Assembly: GCA_938020565.1 (NCBI GenBank)
Contig: CALIHP010000063.1
Span: 1 to 61,131 of the forward strand
From: an uncultured Anaerolineaceae bacterium
GTDB lineage: Bacteria; Chloroflexota; Anaerolineae; Anaerolineales; Anaerolineaceae
DNA length: 61,131 bases
Direction of reading: 5' to 3'
A program made the position numbers and the translations under genes. The notes below the pieces were generated by a model. It searched no databases, was not told the origin of the DNA, and saw only the letters and a program-made list of their open reading frames with translations. The first letter of the stretch is position 1. Each line of letters opens with the position of its first letter. Positions 8,731-17,523 of this stretch are shown piece after piece.

Positions 8731-9031
8731 ATTCCAGTTTATCTAATTGAATAGAAAATTTTTGAAACAGTAAATCACAAAGGTTTGCTATTTTTTGTTA
8801 CTCAATTTTCAAAATGAAAGCGCAATAAATCAAATAAGGGACTTGACAAAACGCTGCCTGGAGAACATGCCCGGATTTTCAGCTTTTCCATGATTCTCAG
8901 CTTCTTTCTAAATTCCGGCGCAGATAAATATGACATTTGTAACATTGACAGCGGTTTTTGCTGATGTTATTCTAAATCATACTATCAATCATATTTAGCA
9001 GATGATTGAACGGGCAAAAAAAGGAGATGTC
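8731..9031. other. Composition boundary between mobile element and host chromosome
   Basis: This gene-less stretch joins the AT-rich element to the GC-richer operon beginning with the Liv-type binding protein. Bases up to about 8,830 resemble the element and those after 8,870 begin to resemble the host. No integrase gene, obvious attachment-site repeat or tRNA was seen, so the exact junction is not defined. A good promoter lies at its right end. Confidence 0.45.
8945..8973 (+). promoter_or_regulatory. Sigma-70-type promoter for the liv-dhaKL operon
   Basis: A perfect -35 TTGACA (8945-8950), a 17-base spacer and a -10 TATTCT (8968-8973) lie about 60 bases upstream of the binding-protein start. 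The -35 is perfect and the -10 matches the consensus at four of six positions. Confidence 0.65.
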
Positions 9032-10228
9032 ATGAAAAAGGGTATAAAGTTAATCGGCTTTCTGTTGGTTGTGATGATGGCGCTGGCGCTGGTTGGCTGC
9101 GGTGGGACGGAAAAGCCGGCCGCGACGGGGGATTCGGGCGCGGCCGGCGAAACGGCGGGCGGCGGACAAATCAAGATCGCCGTCGCGGCGCCGCTGACGG
9201 GCGATAATTCCGAATATGGGATCGGGTTCTATAACGCGGTTTCCATGATGGCGGAGAGCTGGAACGAGAACGGCGGAATCCAGAATAATAAAATTGCCGT
9301 CCTGCAGTTCGACGATAAGAATTCGCCGGAAGAGGGCGTTTCGGTTGCGAATAAAATCGCCAGCGATCAGGATATTCACTGCGTCGTCGGCCATTTCTCT
9401 TCGGGCGTCTGCATGGCCGCAGCTACGATCTATCAGGAAAACAAGATTATTGAAATTTCGCCTTCCGCGTCGCATCCGGACTATTCCGGGATCGGCGATT
9501 TTATTTTCCGGAATAATACGGTGATCATGCGCGAGGCCAAAGCGAGTCTCGATATCGCGGTTAACGACCTCGGGAAAAAGAATATCGGGATTATTTCGAT
9601 TAAGACCGACTGGGGCGTCAGCACGTCCGGAATCGTGAAGGATCTGGTCGGCGAGATGGAAGACAGCGGTGCGAAGGTCGTCGCGCACGAGGAAGTTATC
9701 GAGGGTTCGGATGATTATCGTCCTGCGATTACGAAGCTGAACGAAGCCGGCGCGGACGTTGTGATCTGCGTGGGGATGTATAACCTGGTCGCGCCGGTCG
9801 CGCGTCAGTACAAGGAAATCAACCCGGATATCCGGATCGTCGGTTTCTCGAATTCTTACAGCGAGGAGCTGATCAAGCTGGGCGGCGAGGCCGTCGAAGG
9901 CGTCGCTTTTCCTGTTATCTTCTTCTCGAAGTCTGACGACCCGAAGGTTCAGGAATTCGTCAAAAATTTCAAGACGAAATTCGGGAGCGAGCCGAGCGCG
10001 TTAACGGCGCAGGCGTACGATTCCGCCGGAATTTATTTTACCGCGGTCGAAAAGGTCGGGAGCGATCAGGATTCCGCCGCCGTCCGGGACGCGATTGCGG
10101 AAATGAGTTACGAGGGCGTGACCGGAACGACGAAGTTTGACGCGAACGGCGACGTTGAAAAGACGTTTACGAAGGTCACGATTAAAGACGGTGAATTTGT
10201 GCTGTTGGAAAGCGGATCGAACGAGTAA
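9032..10228 (+). CDS. livJ: Liv-type (branched-chain amino acid-like) ABC transporter substrate-binding lipoprotein
   Basis: This 398-residue type I periplasmic-binding-fold lipoprotein captures the ligand outside the cell for the transporter encoded next. The N-terminus MKKGIKLIGFLLVVMMALA ends in the lipobox LVGC with the lipidated Cys23. A Gly/Ala-rich linker and then IKIAVAAPLTGDNSEYGIG follow, the usual opening strand of the LivJ family. The start at 9032 has an AAAAGGAGATG site; an in-frame ATG ten codons earlier does not. It is first in a run of same-strand genes (9,032-18,138). The family binds amino acids, but also urea, amides and aromatic acids. Given the DhaKL and URO-D neighbours the true substrate may not be an amino acid. 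Confidence 0.9.
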   Translation: MKKGIKLIGFLLVVMMALALVGCGGTEKPAATGDSGAAGETAGGGQIKIAVAAPLTGDNSEYGIGFYNAVSMMAESWNENGGIQNNKIAVLQFDDKNSPEEGVSVANKIASDQDIHCVVGHFSSGVCMAAATIYQENKIIEISPSASHPDYSGIGDFIFRNNTVIMREAKASLDIAVNDLGKKNIGIISIKTDWGVSTSGIVKDLVGEMEDSGAKVVAHEEVIEGSDDYRPAITKLNEAGADVVICVGMYNLVAPVARQYKEINPDIRIVGFSNSYSEELIKLGGEAVEGVAFPVIFFSKSDDPKVQEFVKNFKTKFGSEPSALTAQAYDSAGIYFTAVEKVGSDQDSAAVRDAIAEMSYEGVTGTTKFDANGDVEKTFTKVTIKDGEFVLLESGSNE

Positions 10229-10273
10229 TTCCTGGCCTGGGCGCGTGGGAAGAGGAGAGGAGCGGACCTTGTT

Positions 10274-11143
10274 ATGCAGCAGATCATGAACGGTATTACG
10301 ATCGGGATGACGTATGCGCTGATTGCGGTCGGTTATTCGCTGGTTTTCGGGATATTGCGGCTTGTCAACTTTTCCCATGGTTCGGTATACGCGTTTGGCG
10401 CAAATTCGATTCTGTTTCTGATTTCGCTGAACTTCGGGGTTGTTCCTTCGATTCTTGCCGGGATCCTGCTTACCGGGATCCTCGGTGTGGCGGTCGATAA
10501 AACGGCGCTGGAGCCGCTTCGGAAGAAAAACGCCGAAGGGATTACCTCGCTGATTACGACGATCGGCGTTTCGAGCGTGATTACGAATCTTCTGATTGCC
10601 CGTCTGGGCAGTCAGAAGAAATCTTTTCCATCTCTCTTCCCGGCGGGCGCGGTCGCCGTCGGGGGAATCAGTTTTACATATTCGCAGATCGGCATGTTCC
10701 TGATTTCGCTGACGCTGCTGGTTGGCCTGCTCCTGGTTGTTGAGAAGACGAAAATCGGGCTGGCCATGCGCGCCTCGGAACAGAATATCACCGCCGCGAA
10801 ATTGATGGGTGTTAACGTTAATTTTATTATTTCTTTTACGTTTTTTCTGGGCGGAGTTTCGGCGGCGATTGCCGGTTCGCTCGTCAGCAGCTATTACAAC
10901 ATGACGTACCCGAATATGGGTTACACGGCCGGCCTGAAAGCGTTTGCTGCGGCGGTTCTGGGCGGGATCGGGAGCCTGCCCGGTTCGCTTCTGGGCGGAT
11001 TGGTCGTTGGCGTAAGCGAGTCGTTCGCCGCCTCGGTTTTGGGCTCTGAATTCAGGGACAGCATGTCATTTATTATTTTAATACTGGTTTTAATTATTCG
11101 TCCCAACGGATTTTTAGGGAAGAAATCGATTAAGAAGGTGTAG
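10274..11143 (+). CDS. livH: Liv-type ABC transporter permease (LivH family)
   Basis: This 289-residue inner-membrane permease has about eight hydrophobic helices and the LivH hallmarks. These are the N-terminal GITIGMTYALIAVGYSLVFG, the coupling-loop region KTKIGLAMRASEQNITAAKLMG, and the C-terminal AFAAAVLGGIGSLPGSLLGG. It pairs with the LivM protein encoded one base downstream to form the channel. The order livJ-livH-livM-livG-livF is the standard one. It follows the binding protein by 45 bases with a GAGGAG-type site upstream. Confidence 0.93.
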   Translation: MQQIMNGITIGMTYALIAVGYSLVFGILRLVNFSHGSVYAFGANSILFLISLNFGVVPSILAGILLTGILGVAVDKTALEPLRKKNAEGITSLITTIGVSSVITNLLIARLGSQKKSFPSLFPAGAVAVGGISFTYSQIGMFLISLTLLVGLLLVVEKTKIGLAMRASEQNITAAKLMGVNVNFIISFTFFLGGVSAAIAGSLVSSYYNMTYPNMGYTAGLKAFAAAVLGGIGSLPGSLLGGLVVGVSESFAASVLGSEFRDSMSFIILILVLIIRPNGFLGKKSIKKV

Positions 11144-11144
11144 C

Positions 11145-12188
11145 ATGAGCTCTATCAAGACAACGGCTGAATCTATCCTGCGATTCTTAAGCAGACCTTC
11201 GATCCTCTTCATTGCGCAGCTTCTCTCGATCGGGCTTCTGCTGATCTTGCCGGCGTTTCGCCTGAATTCGTACGTCATGAATATTGTCGTAAAGGTCATG
11301 ATCTATATTACGCTGGCGCTGGGATTGAATATTCTCGTCGGATACGTCGGACTGGTTTCGCTGGGCCAGGCGGGATTCGTCGCCGTCGGCGCGTATACGA
11401 CGACAGTCCTGACGAAGACGTACGGCTGGAATTTTTTCGCTTCGCTGCTGCTCTGCGTCGTCGTTTCGGCGGTCGTCGGAATCCTGATTGGAATGCCGTC
11501 GCTGCGGCTGACCGGGACGTACCTTTCGATTATCACGTTGGGCTTCGGCGAGATTATCCGGACGATTATTATTATCTGGGAACCGGTCACGAACGGTCCG
11601 TTGGGGATCCGCGGGATCCCTCGTCCGGAGCTTTTCGGAATTTCGTTTTCGATGGCGAATGGCGGGCTGTATTATCTTTCCCTGATCCTGATGCTTCTGG
11701 TCATGATTTTCAGCCGGCTTCTCTGCGATTCGAAAACCGGGCGGGCTTTCCGCGCGATTAAGGGCGACGAAACCGCGGCGGTTATGATGGGGATTAACGT
11801 GACCTATTATAAGGTCATGGCGTTCGTCCTGGCGGCGGTCATCTCCGCGCTCGCCGGTTCGCTCTACGCGAACCAGCTGGGCTATATCGACCAGAACACG
11901 TTTACGTTTGATATGTCGACGATGATCCTGAGCGTCGTGATCCTTGGCGGGATGGGGACGATCCGGGGCATGGTCGTCGGCTCAGTCATTTTAGTCCTGC
12001 TTCCGGAGCTTTCCCGGTCGCTGATGAATTACCGATTTGTTATTTATGGCCTGATTCTGATTCTGATGATGCGCTTCCGGCCACAGGGGATTCTCGGCTG
12101 GAAATCGCGCGCGCCTTATCCGATCCGAAACGACGTTTTAACCCAGTTCGAGGCGCGGCTGACCGGGCCGAAAGGGAATCAGCCATGA
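11145..12188 (+). CDS. livM: Liv-type ABC transporter permease (LivM family)
   Basis: This 347-residue partner permease has an N-terminal helix followed by the LivM core LALGLNILVGYVGLVSLGQ, the GTYLSIITLGFGEIIRTI segment, the coupling region RAFRAIKGDETAAVMMGIN and the closing VILGGMGTIRGMVVGS. The stop overlaps the start of the ATPase gene by four bases (ATGA), showing translational coupling. Length and motif order are normal for the family. It transports the same unknown substrate as its neighbours. Confidence 0.93.
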   Translation: MSSIKTTAESILRFLSRPSILFIAQLLSIGLLLILPAFRLNSYVMNIVVKVMIYITLALGLNILVGYVGLVSLGQAGFVAVGAYTTTVLTKTYGWNFFASLLLCVVVSAVVGILIGMPSLRLTGTYLSIITLGFGEIIRTIIIIWEPVTNGPLGIRGIPRPELFGISFSMANGGLYYLSLILMLLVMIFSRLLCDSKTGRAFRAIKGDETAAVMMGINVTYYKVMAFVLAAVISALAGSLYANQLGYIDQNTFTFDMSTMILSVVILGGMGTIRGMVVGSVILVLLPELSRSLMNYRFVIYGLILILMMRFRPQGILGWKSRAPYPIRNDVLTQFEARLTGPKGNQP

Positions 12189-12964
12189 GCGAAGAGATTC
12201 TTAAAGTTTCGGGCGTCTCGATTTCGTTTGGTGGGATCAGCGCGGTTAAAAACGTCAGTCTGCAAATCCATAAAAACGAGATTGTCAGCCTGATCGGTCC
12301 GAACGGAGCGGGGAAGACGACGGTTTTCAACCTGCTGACCGGCGTTTACACGCCGGATCACGGCGAAATTCGCTTCAAAGGGGAGCGGATCGACGGAAAA
12401 AGGCCGCAGGCGATCGTTCAGCGGGGGATCTCGCGGACGTTTCAGAATATCCGCCTTTTTAAAGACATGCGCGTTATTGAAAACGTTCTGGTTGGAACGC
12501 ATATCCGGACAAGGTACGGTTTATTCGATTCGACGTTTCGGACGAAGCGTTTTCGCGCAGAGGAGGACGCGAAGGTCCTCAAGGCGCTGGAAATCCTTCA
12601 GATTCTCGGACTGGAAGGAAAGAAGGACGATTACGCCGGCGATCTTCCGTACGGCGACCAGCGCAAGGCGGAAATCGCCCGGGCGATCGCGACGGGGGCG
12701 GAACTGATCCTGCTGGACGAACCGGCGGCGGGAATGAATCCGCAGGAAACGGATGAGCTGCTCAGCTGCATCCGCTATATTCGCAGGCTTGGGTATACGA
12801 TCCTGCTGATCGAACATGACATGCGCGTGGTAATGAATATTTCGGATCGGATTTACGTTCTGGACGACGGGGCGATGATCGCGGAGGGACTCCCTGCCGG
12901 GGTCGCGAATAATCCGCGCGTTATCGAGGCTTATTTAGGGGGAAATCTGAATGCTGCGGGTTGA
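12185..12964 (+). CDS. livG: Liv-type ABC transporter ATP-binding protein (LivG family)
   Basis: This 259-residue cytoplasmic ATPase has Walker A GPNGAGKT at residues 38-45, the Q-loop region ISRTFQNIRLF, Walker B LILLDEPAAGMNP and the H-loop LLIEHDM. The ABC signature is LPYGDQRK, the divergent form usual in LivG, in place of LSGGQ. It overlaps livM by four bases and livF by fourteen. It forms a heterodimer with LivF and drives transport through LivHM. Confidence 0.93.
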   Translation: MSEEILKVSGVSISFGGISAVKNVSLQIHKNEIVSLIGPNGAGKTTVFNLLTGVYTPDHGEIRFKGERIDGKRPQAIVQRGISRTFQNIRLFKDMRVIENVLVGTHIRTRYGLFDSTFRTKRFRAEEDAKVLKALEILQILGLEGKKDDYAGDLPYGDQRKAEIARAIATGAELILLDEPAAGMNPQETDELLSCIRYIRRLGYTILLIEHDMRVVMNISDRIYVLDDGAMIAEGLPAGVANNPRVIEAYLGGNLNAAG

Positions 12965-13658
12965 GGACCTTCATACGTACTACGGCGCGATTCACGCGCT
13001 GAAAGGTATTTCGCTCCATGTCGATCAGGGCGAGGTCGTCTGCTTAATTGGGTCCAACGGGGCTGGAAAGTCGACGCTGGTGAATACGATTTCCGGGCTG
13101 CTGAAGCCGCGGACCGGAAAGGTCAGGCTGAACGACCGCGATATTACCAGCCTGGAGGCGTATAAAATCGTTGAATTGGGGATGAGCTTATCGCCGGAGG
13201 GCCGCGAAGTTTTTCCGGATTTAACCGTTGAACAGAATCTCCGCCTCGGCGGATATATCGTAAAAGACGCGGCGAAGATCGAGAAAGGATATGCGCGCTG
13301 TTACGAGCTGTTCCCGCGGCTGAAGGAGCGCAGGCGGCAGCCGGCGGGGACGTTGTCCGGCGGGGAACAGCAGATGCTCGCGATTGGCCGGGCGTTGATG
13401 TCGGAGCCGCGGCTGCTCCTTTTGGACGAGCCGTCGCTGGGTCTGGCGCCGAATATCGTGAATCAGATTTTCGAGCTGATTCTGGAAATCCAGCGGCAGG
13501 GCGTAACGATTTTACTGATCGAGCAGAACGCGAATATGGCTTTGCAGATTTCCGACCGTGCGTACGTTCTTGAGAACGGCAGGGTTGGCATGGAAGGCAG
13601 GGCGAAGGATATCTCCTCGGATCATCGCATCCGGCAAATTTACTTAGGCTTAGTTTAG
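12951..13658 (+). CDS. livF: Liv-type ABC transporter ATP-binding protein (LivF family)
   Basis: This 235-residue ATPase has Walker A GSNGAGKS at residues 34-41, the signature LSGGEQQM, Walker B LLLLDEPSLGLAPN and the H-loop LLIEQN, all canonical for LivF. The start lies inside the end of livG (14-base overlap). It completes the five-gene importer. The DhaK gene starts only 13 bases after its stop with an AAAGGA site, so transport and kinase genes are very likely one transcript. Confidence 0.93.
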   Translation: MLRVEDLHTYYGAIHALKGISLHVDQGEVVCLIGSNGAGKSTLVNTISGLLKPRTGKVRLNDRDITSLEAYKIVELGMSLSPEGREVFPDLTVEQNLRLGGYIVKDAAKIEKGYARCYELFPRLKERRRQPAGTLSGGEQQMLAIGRALMSEPRLLLLDEPSLGLAPNIVNQIFELILEIQRQGVTILLIEQNANMALQISDRAYVLENGRVGMEGRAKDISSDHRIRQIYLGLV

Positions 13659-13671
13659 AAAGGACTTTAAA

Positions 13672-14661
13672 ATGAAAAAGATTATCAATCATCCGGATTC
13701 CGTCGTCAGCGAGACGTTAATGGGTCTGGTTTTAGCGGACGATACGCTCGAGTATCTTCCGGGCGTTGAGGTCGTCACGAAGAAGGTCAAAAGCGGGAAC
13801 GTCGGGATTGTTTCCGGCGGCGGCTCGGGTCATGAGCCTGCGCATGCGGGGTACGTCGGGGAAGGGATGCTGGATTCGGCGGTAGCGGGGAACATTTTCT
13901 CATCTCCGAGTCCGGACCGGATTATCGAGGGCATCCGCCGGGCCGACAGCGGTAAAGGGGTCTTGCTGGTTATTAAGAATTATTCGGGCGATATCATGAA
14001 TTTTGAGCTGGCCGAGGAAATTGCCCGAGGGGAAGGCATCGCGGTTGAGCATGTCGTCGTTCGCGACGACGTCGCGGTCGAGGACAGCACGTATTCGACC
14101 GGCCGGCGCGGGATCGCGGGGACGATCTTTGTTCATAAGGTCGCCGGCGCGGCCGCGGCGGCGGGCGCGTCGTTGGCGGACGTTAAGGCGGTCGCCGAAA
14201 AGGCGATCGCGCGGCTCCGGAGCATGGGGATGGCGATGGCAGCCTGTACGCTTCCGGCGGTGGGCCGCCCGGGATTTGAGCTGGCTGACGATGAGATCGA
14301 AATCGGTATGGGGATTCATGGCGAGCCGGGGGTTCATCGCGGAAAGGTTCAGACAGCGAAGGAATTAGCGAAGACGCTGACCGATTATATTTTCGCGGAT
14401 TACGACTTTGATCAGAGCGAAGTTGCGCTGATGGTCAACGGGTTGGGGGCAACGCCGGCCATGGAATTATATATTCTGAATTACGAGGTTCAGGAAATCC
14501 TGAAAGCCAGAGGGATCCGGGTCGCGCTTGATCTGGTCGGAAACTATATGACGTCGGTTGACATGGCGGGAACGAGCGTTACGCTGCTGAAGCTCGATGA
14601 TGAACTGAAAAAGCTGATTTCAGCGCCCTGCCGGACGCTCGGATTAACGATGAAGGGGTAG
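13672..14661 (+). CDS. dhaK: Dihydroxyacetone kinase-type substrate-binding subunit (DhaK)
   Basis: This 329-residue DhaK-family protein holds the sugar substrate by a covalent bond to a histidine while the partner subunit delivers phosphate. The glycine-rich site SGGGSGHEPAHAGYVG (residues 48-63) and the substrate-binding His216 in GMGIHGEPG are both present. It lacks the C-terminal kinase domain of fused ATP-dependent enzymes, so it works with the separate DhaL encoded four bases downstream. Relatives also phosphorylate other short keto sugars such as erythrulose. Linkage to a Liv-type importer is not the usual Dha regulon context. Confidence 0.92.
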   Translation: MKKIINHPDSVVSETLMGLVLADDTLEYLPGVEVVTKKVKSGNVGIVSGGGSGHEPAHAGYVGEGMLDSAVAGNIFSSPSPDRIIEGIRRADSGKGVLLVIKNYSGDIMNFELAEEIARGEGIAVEHVVVRDDVAVEDSTYSTGRRGIAGTIFVHKVAGAAAAAGASLADVKAVAEKAIARLRSMGMAMAACTLPAVGRPGFELADDEIEIGMGIHGEPGVHRGKVQTAKELAKTLTDYIFADYDFDQSEVALMVNGLGATPAMELYILNYEVQEILKARGIRVALDLVGNYMTSVDMAGTSVTLLKLDDELKKLISAPCRTLGLTMKG

Positions 14662-14665
14662 GCTG

Positions 14666-15304
14666 ATGAGGATTACGTCTGAGCTTTACGTGGATTTCCT
14701 GAAAGCGGCGTACGATCGGATTCATGCGAACGAAACGTACGTGACGGATTTGGATTTGGCTACCGGCGACGGGGATCATTGGTCCAACCTGGATAAGGGT
14801 TTTCGGAAGCTGGCTGAAATGAGGGATGAGCTGGCCGGTTTACCGCTGAACGCTTTATTTCAGAAGATCGGGATGACGATGATGACGACGATCGGCGGGT
14901 CTTCGGGGGTTTTATATGGCGGCGCGTATATTGCGGCGGGGAAAGGCCTGAACGGGAAAGAGGCGCTCGACGGGCGGGGACTTTGCGACGCGCTGGAGAC
15001 GATGCTGAAGGATATCGAGGCGCGCGGGAAGGCGAAGCCCGGGTTCAAGACGATGATCGACGCGCTTGCGCCTGCCGTCGAGGCGTTCAGGCTTGGCCTG
15101 TCGGAGGGCTTGCCGGAGGCGGAGCTGCTGAAGAGGGTGAAGGACGCGGCGGAAGCGGGCGCTGAATCGACGAGAGCGATGGAAGCTGTTCGCGGCCGTG
15201 CCACGTATCAATCGGGCAAGGGCGTCGGGCATCTCGATCCCGGCGCGGTCACGATGTCGTATCAGGTCGCCGCGCTCTGCGACGTCGTTCTGGCTTCCCT
15301 CTAA
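14666..15304 (+). CDS. dhaL: Dihydroxyacetone kinase-type nucleotide-binding subunit (DhaL)
   Basis: This 212-residue DhaL-family protein carries the bound nucleotide and transfers phosphate to the sugar on DhaK. The magnesium-binding aspartates sit at Asp30, Asp35 and Asp37 in the motif LDLATGDGDHW, with Trp where Gly is common. The phosphate-binding GGSSGVLYGGAY segment follows at about residues 75-87. No DhaM (the PTS donor that recharges DhaL) is encoded nearby. The donor is either encoded elsewhere or the pair uses ATP directly. It begins four bases after dhaK. Confidence 0.92.
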   Translation: MRITSELYVDFLKAAYDRIHANETYVTDLDLATGDGDHWSNLDKGFRKLAEMRDELAGLPLNALFQKIGMTMMTTIGGSSGVLYGGAYIAAGKGLNGKEALDGRGLCDALETMLKDIEARGKAKPGFKTMIDALAPAVEAFRLGLSEGLPEAELLKRVKDAAEAGAESTRAMEAVRGRATYQSGKGVGHLDPGAVTMSYQVAALCDVVLASL

Positions 15305-15343
15305 AAGTATGGGTGCGTTATCGATTGTGGTAAGGATGGCGAT

Positions 15344-16390
15344 ATGATTCAAAGAAGCAGCCGCGAGCTTCTTCAGGACGTGATGAAGAATCGGGAGGTT
15401 GAGCGCGTTCCCTGTGGTTTCTGGCACCATTTTGTCCTGGGGCGGGATCAGTTTATCGGGCTTACGGAGCCTGGGGTTCTTGAACGCGCTTTTGCGGGGC
15501 ATCTCGCCTACTATCGCCGCGTTGAAACGGATCTGGTGAAGATCATGTCGGAGGGCTTTTTCGGGTATCCGCCGATCATGGAGAACGCGCTGACGACGGC
15601 GTCGGACCTCGATCGGATTCGTCCGGTCGGTCGGAATCATCCATGGATCACGCGGCAGGCCGCGCACGTTCGCCGGATTGCCGATCAGTTCCGTGACGAA
15701 AAGATGTGTTTTTATAACATGTTTTCCCCGCTTCAGGTAATCCGGATTAAATTCGATTTCCTGGATTTGACGCGCGGTAAGTTCGTGACGATCGCGGAAA
15801 GGTATCCGGAAGCGTTTCGCAGCGCCGGGCTGCGCATCATGGAGGACATCCTGACGCTGACGGAGCTGCTGCTGACCGAGAGCGGGATCGACGGACTTTA
15901 TTTCTGTGTCCAGAATATTCAAAGCGATTTCTACGACGACGAAACGTATCATGAAATTGTCGCGCCCTCCGAGCTTCCGGTCCTGAAGCTCGCGAACCGG
16001 CTGACTCCGACGAATATACTGCATATCTGCGGTTATGATCGCCATGTGAACCGTTTTTCGACGTATCGGGATTATTCCGCGAAGATTTATAATTGGGCGG
16101 TGCATACCGAGAAAATCGGTCTTCAGGCGGGAAAGGCGGCTTTCGGCGGCGCCTGCGTTCTGGGCGGGTTCGATAATAACCCGGGGACGCTGATCGATAC
16201 GGGAACGCCGGAGATGCTGCGCGCGTATACGAAAAGATTGATCGAGGAAAACGGATATTCGGGGTATATCGTGGGCGCGGACTGTTCGATTCCGAACGAT
16301 ATTAACGACGATCAGGTCCGCGTCATTCGCGACGCTTGCCATGAGTTTACGAATCCAGATTTCGCAGAGCAGAGAGAGGAGCGTCTTTGA
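15344..16390 (+). CDS. URO-D-superfamily protein with methyltransferase-type zinc motif (copy 1)
   Basis: This 348-residue protein belongs to the uroporphyrinogen decarboxylase superfamily. The fold is recognisable from RVPCGFWHHF near the start and VLGGFDNNPGTLIDTGTPE near the end. It carries His227-x-Cys229 in LHICGYDRH and Cys314 in VGADCSIP. This HxC...C arrangement binds zinc in the methylcobamide:thiol methyltransferases (MtaA, MtbA, CmuA types) and is not part of haem-pathway decarboxylases. Methyl transfer is therefore more likely than porphyrin decarboxylation. An AAGGA site lies seven bases upstream. Its stop overlaps the start of a paralogue (TGATG). No corrinoid protein is encoded beside it. 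Confidence 0.8.
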   Translation: MIQRSSRELLQDVMKNREVERVPCGFWHHFVLGRDQFIGLTEPGVLERAFAGHLAYYRRVETDLVKIMSEGFFGYPPIMENALTTASDLDRIRPVGRNHPWITRQAAHVRRIADQFRDEKMCFYNMFSPLQVIRIKFDFLDLTRGKFVTIAERYPEAFRSAGLRIMEDILTLTELLLTESGIDGLYFCVQNIQSDFYDDETYHEIVAPSELPVLKLANRLTPTNILHICGYDRHVNRFSTYRDYSAKIYNWAVHTEKIGLQAGKAAFGGACVLGGFDNNPGTLIDTGTPEMLRAYTKRLIEENGYSGYIVGADCSIPNDINDDQVRVIRDACHEFTNPDFAEQREERL

Positions 16391-17418
16391 TGACGAATCA
16401 GCGAAAAATTGTCGAACAGTTTATGAATAATGAGTCGCCGGAGCGGGCGCCGGTCGTCTTCTGGCATCATTTTGTATCGTTTCATGACCATCATCGCGGG
16501 CTTACCGATCCGGCGGTGATGAAAAAGGTATTGGACGGGCAGCTTGACTATATCCGGCGGTTCAAGCCGGATCTGGTGAAGATCATGTCCGACGGCTTCT
16601 TCGGCCATCCGGCCATGACGGGCGAACTGATCGACTCGGTTGCGGGGATCCGGGGGATTCAGCCCTGCGGCGCGGCGCATCCGTTTATTCAGGAGCAGGT
16701 TGAATATGTTAAAAAAGTGTGCGACTTTGTTAACGGAGACGTTTACACGTATTATAATCTTTTCTCGCCGCTGCAATATATTCGGCTTAAATTTGAAGAA
16801 TACGACGAAGATTTCGAAAAATTTACGCGGCTGTTTTTCGAGGATACGGACGCGATGGTCGCGGCGGGGGATCGGATCGCGTCGGATATCTTGCTGCTGA
16901 TCGACCGGATTTTTGAAAAAACGCGGGTCGACGGGATATATTACAGCGTTCAATCGGTTCAGGATCCACGCGCCGATCGCGCGTTTCATGACGCGTATGT
17001 CCGGCCGTTGGACCTGATGATTATGGATCGTATCCGGAAGTACACGGATAATATTATGATTCATATCTGCGGTTACGGTCATTATCAGAATCCGCTCGCC
17101 TGGTACGCCGATTATCCGGCGAAGATTTTCAACTGGGCGACACATACGGAGCAGATCGGTCTCGGTGAGGGCAAGAAGATTTTTAAGGACAAGCCGGTTC
17201 TGGGCGGGTTCGATAATAACGCGGGATCGCTTCTTTACGAAGGGTCGAAAGCGGAACTGAAGGATGAGATTTACCGGATCCTGGACGCGGCAGGGACGAA
17301 GGGCGTCGCGCTGGGGGCGGATTGCACGGTGAAGGAAACGTTCGATCCCGAACGGGCGCGCTGGATAATCGATATCGCCGGGGCGTACGGAAAAGACCGC
17401 GGCTCGGTTGGGGCTTAG
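16390..17418 (+). CDS. URO-D-superfamily protein with methyltransferase-type zinc motif (copy 2)
   Basis: This 342-residue paralogue of the preceding gene has the same landmarks: VVFWHHFVSFHDHHRGL at the start, a zinc-type motif His225-x-Cys227 (MIHICGYGH), Cys312 (LGADCTV) and VLGGFDNNAGSLLYEGS. The start ATG at 16390 overlaps the upstream stop by one base, so the two are translationally coupled and may form a heterodimer or act in sequence. The two differ widely outside the motifs, which argues for an old duplication with separate roles. It is the last structural gene before the GntR regulator. Confidence 0.8.
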   Translation: MTNQRKIVEQFMNNESPERAPVVFWHHFVSFHDHHRGLTDPAVMKKVLDGQLDYIRRFKPDLVKIMSDGFFGHPAMTGELIDSVAGIRGIQPCGAAHPFIQEQVEYVKKVCDFVNGDVYTYYNLFSPLQYIRLKFEEYDEDFEKFTRLFFEDTDAMVAAGDRIASDILLLIDRIFEKTRVDGIYYSVQSVQDPRADRAFHDAYVRPLDLMIMDRIRKYTDNIMIHICGYGHYQNPLAWYADYPAKIFNWATHTEQIGLGEGKKIFKDKPVLGGFDNNAGSLLYEGSKAELKDEIYRILDAAGTKGVALGADCTVKETFDPERARWIIDIAGAYGKDRGSVGA

Positions 17419-17427
17419 TTTTTTCGC

Positions 17428-17507
17428 TTCATGACTGGCTTTTCGACGTCTGAGCTGCCAGTCATGAAAACAATTAAAATGGATTATATTCGTGATAGAA
17501 TGACTGG
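17428..17507. promoter_or_regulatory. Inverted repeat and half-site upstream of GntR gene (candidate operator)
   Basis: TTCATGACTGGC (17428-17439) and GCCAGTCATGAA (17457-17468) form a perfect 12-bp inverted repeat with a 17-base centre. A third ATGACTGG half-site lies at 17500-17507, just before the GntR start. TATATT (17486-17491) between them could be a -10. The repeated half-sites favour an operator over a terminator; no T run follows the repeat. Confidence 0.55.
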
Positions 17508-17523
17508 TTGAGGCAATGGCATT

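Noticed and set aside
14912..16342. Long minus-strand open frame (476 codons) opposite dhaL and the first URO-D gene
   Set aside because: It lies antisense to well-supported genes, has no ribosome site and is composed of Arg/Ile/Asn/Asp-rich sequence typical of a shadow of GC-biased codons.
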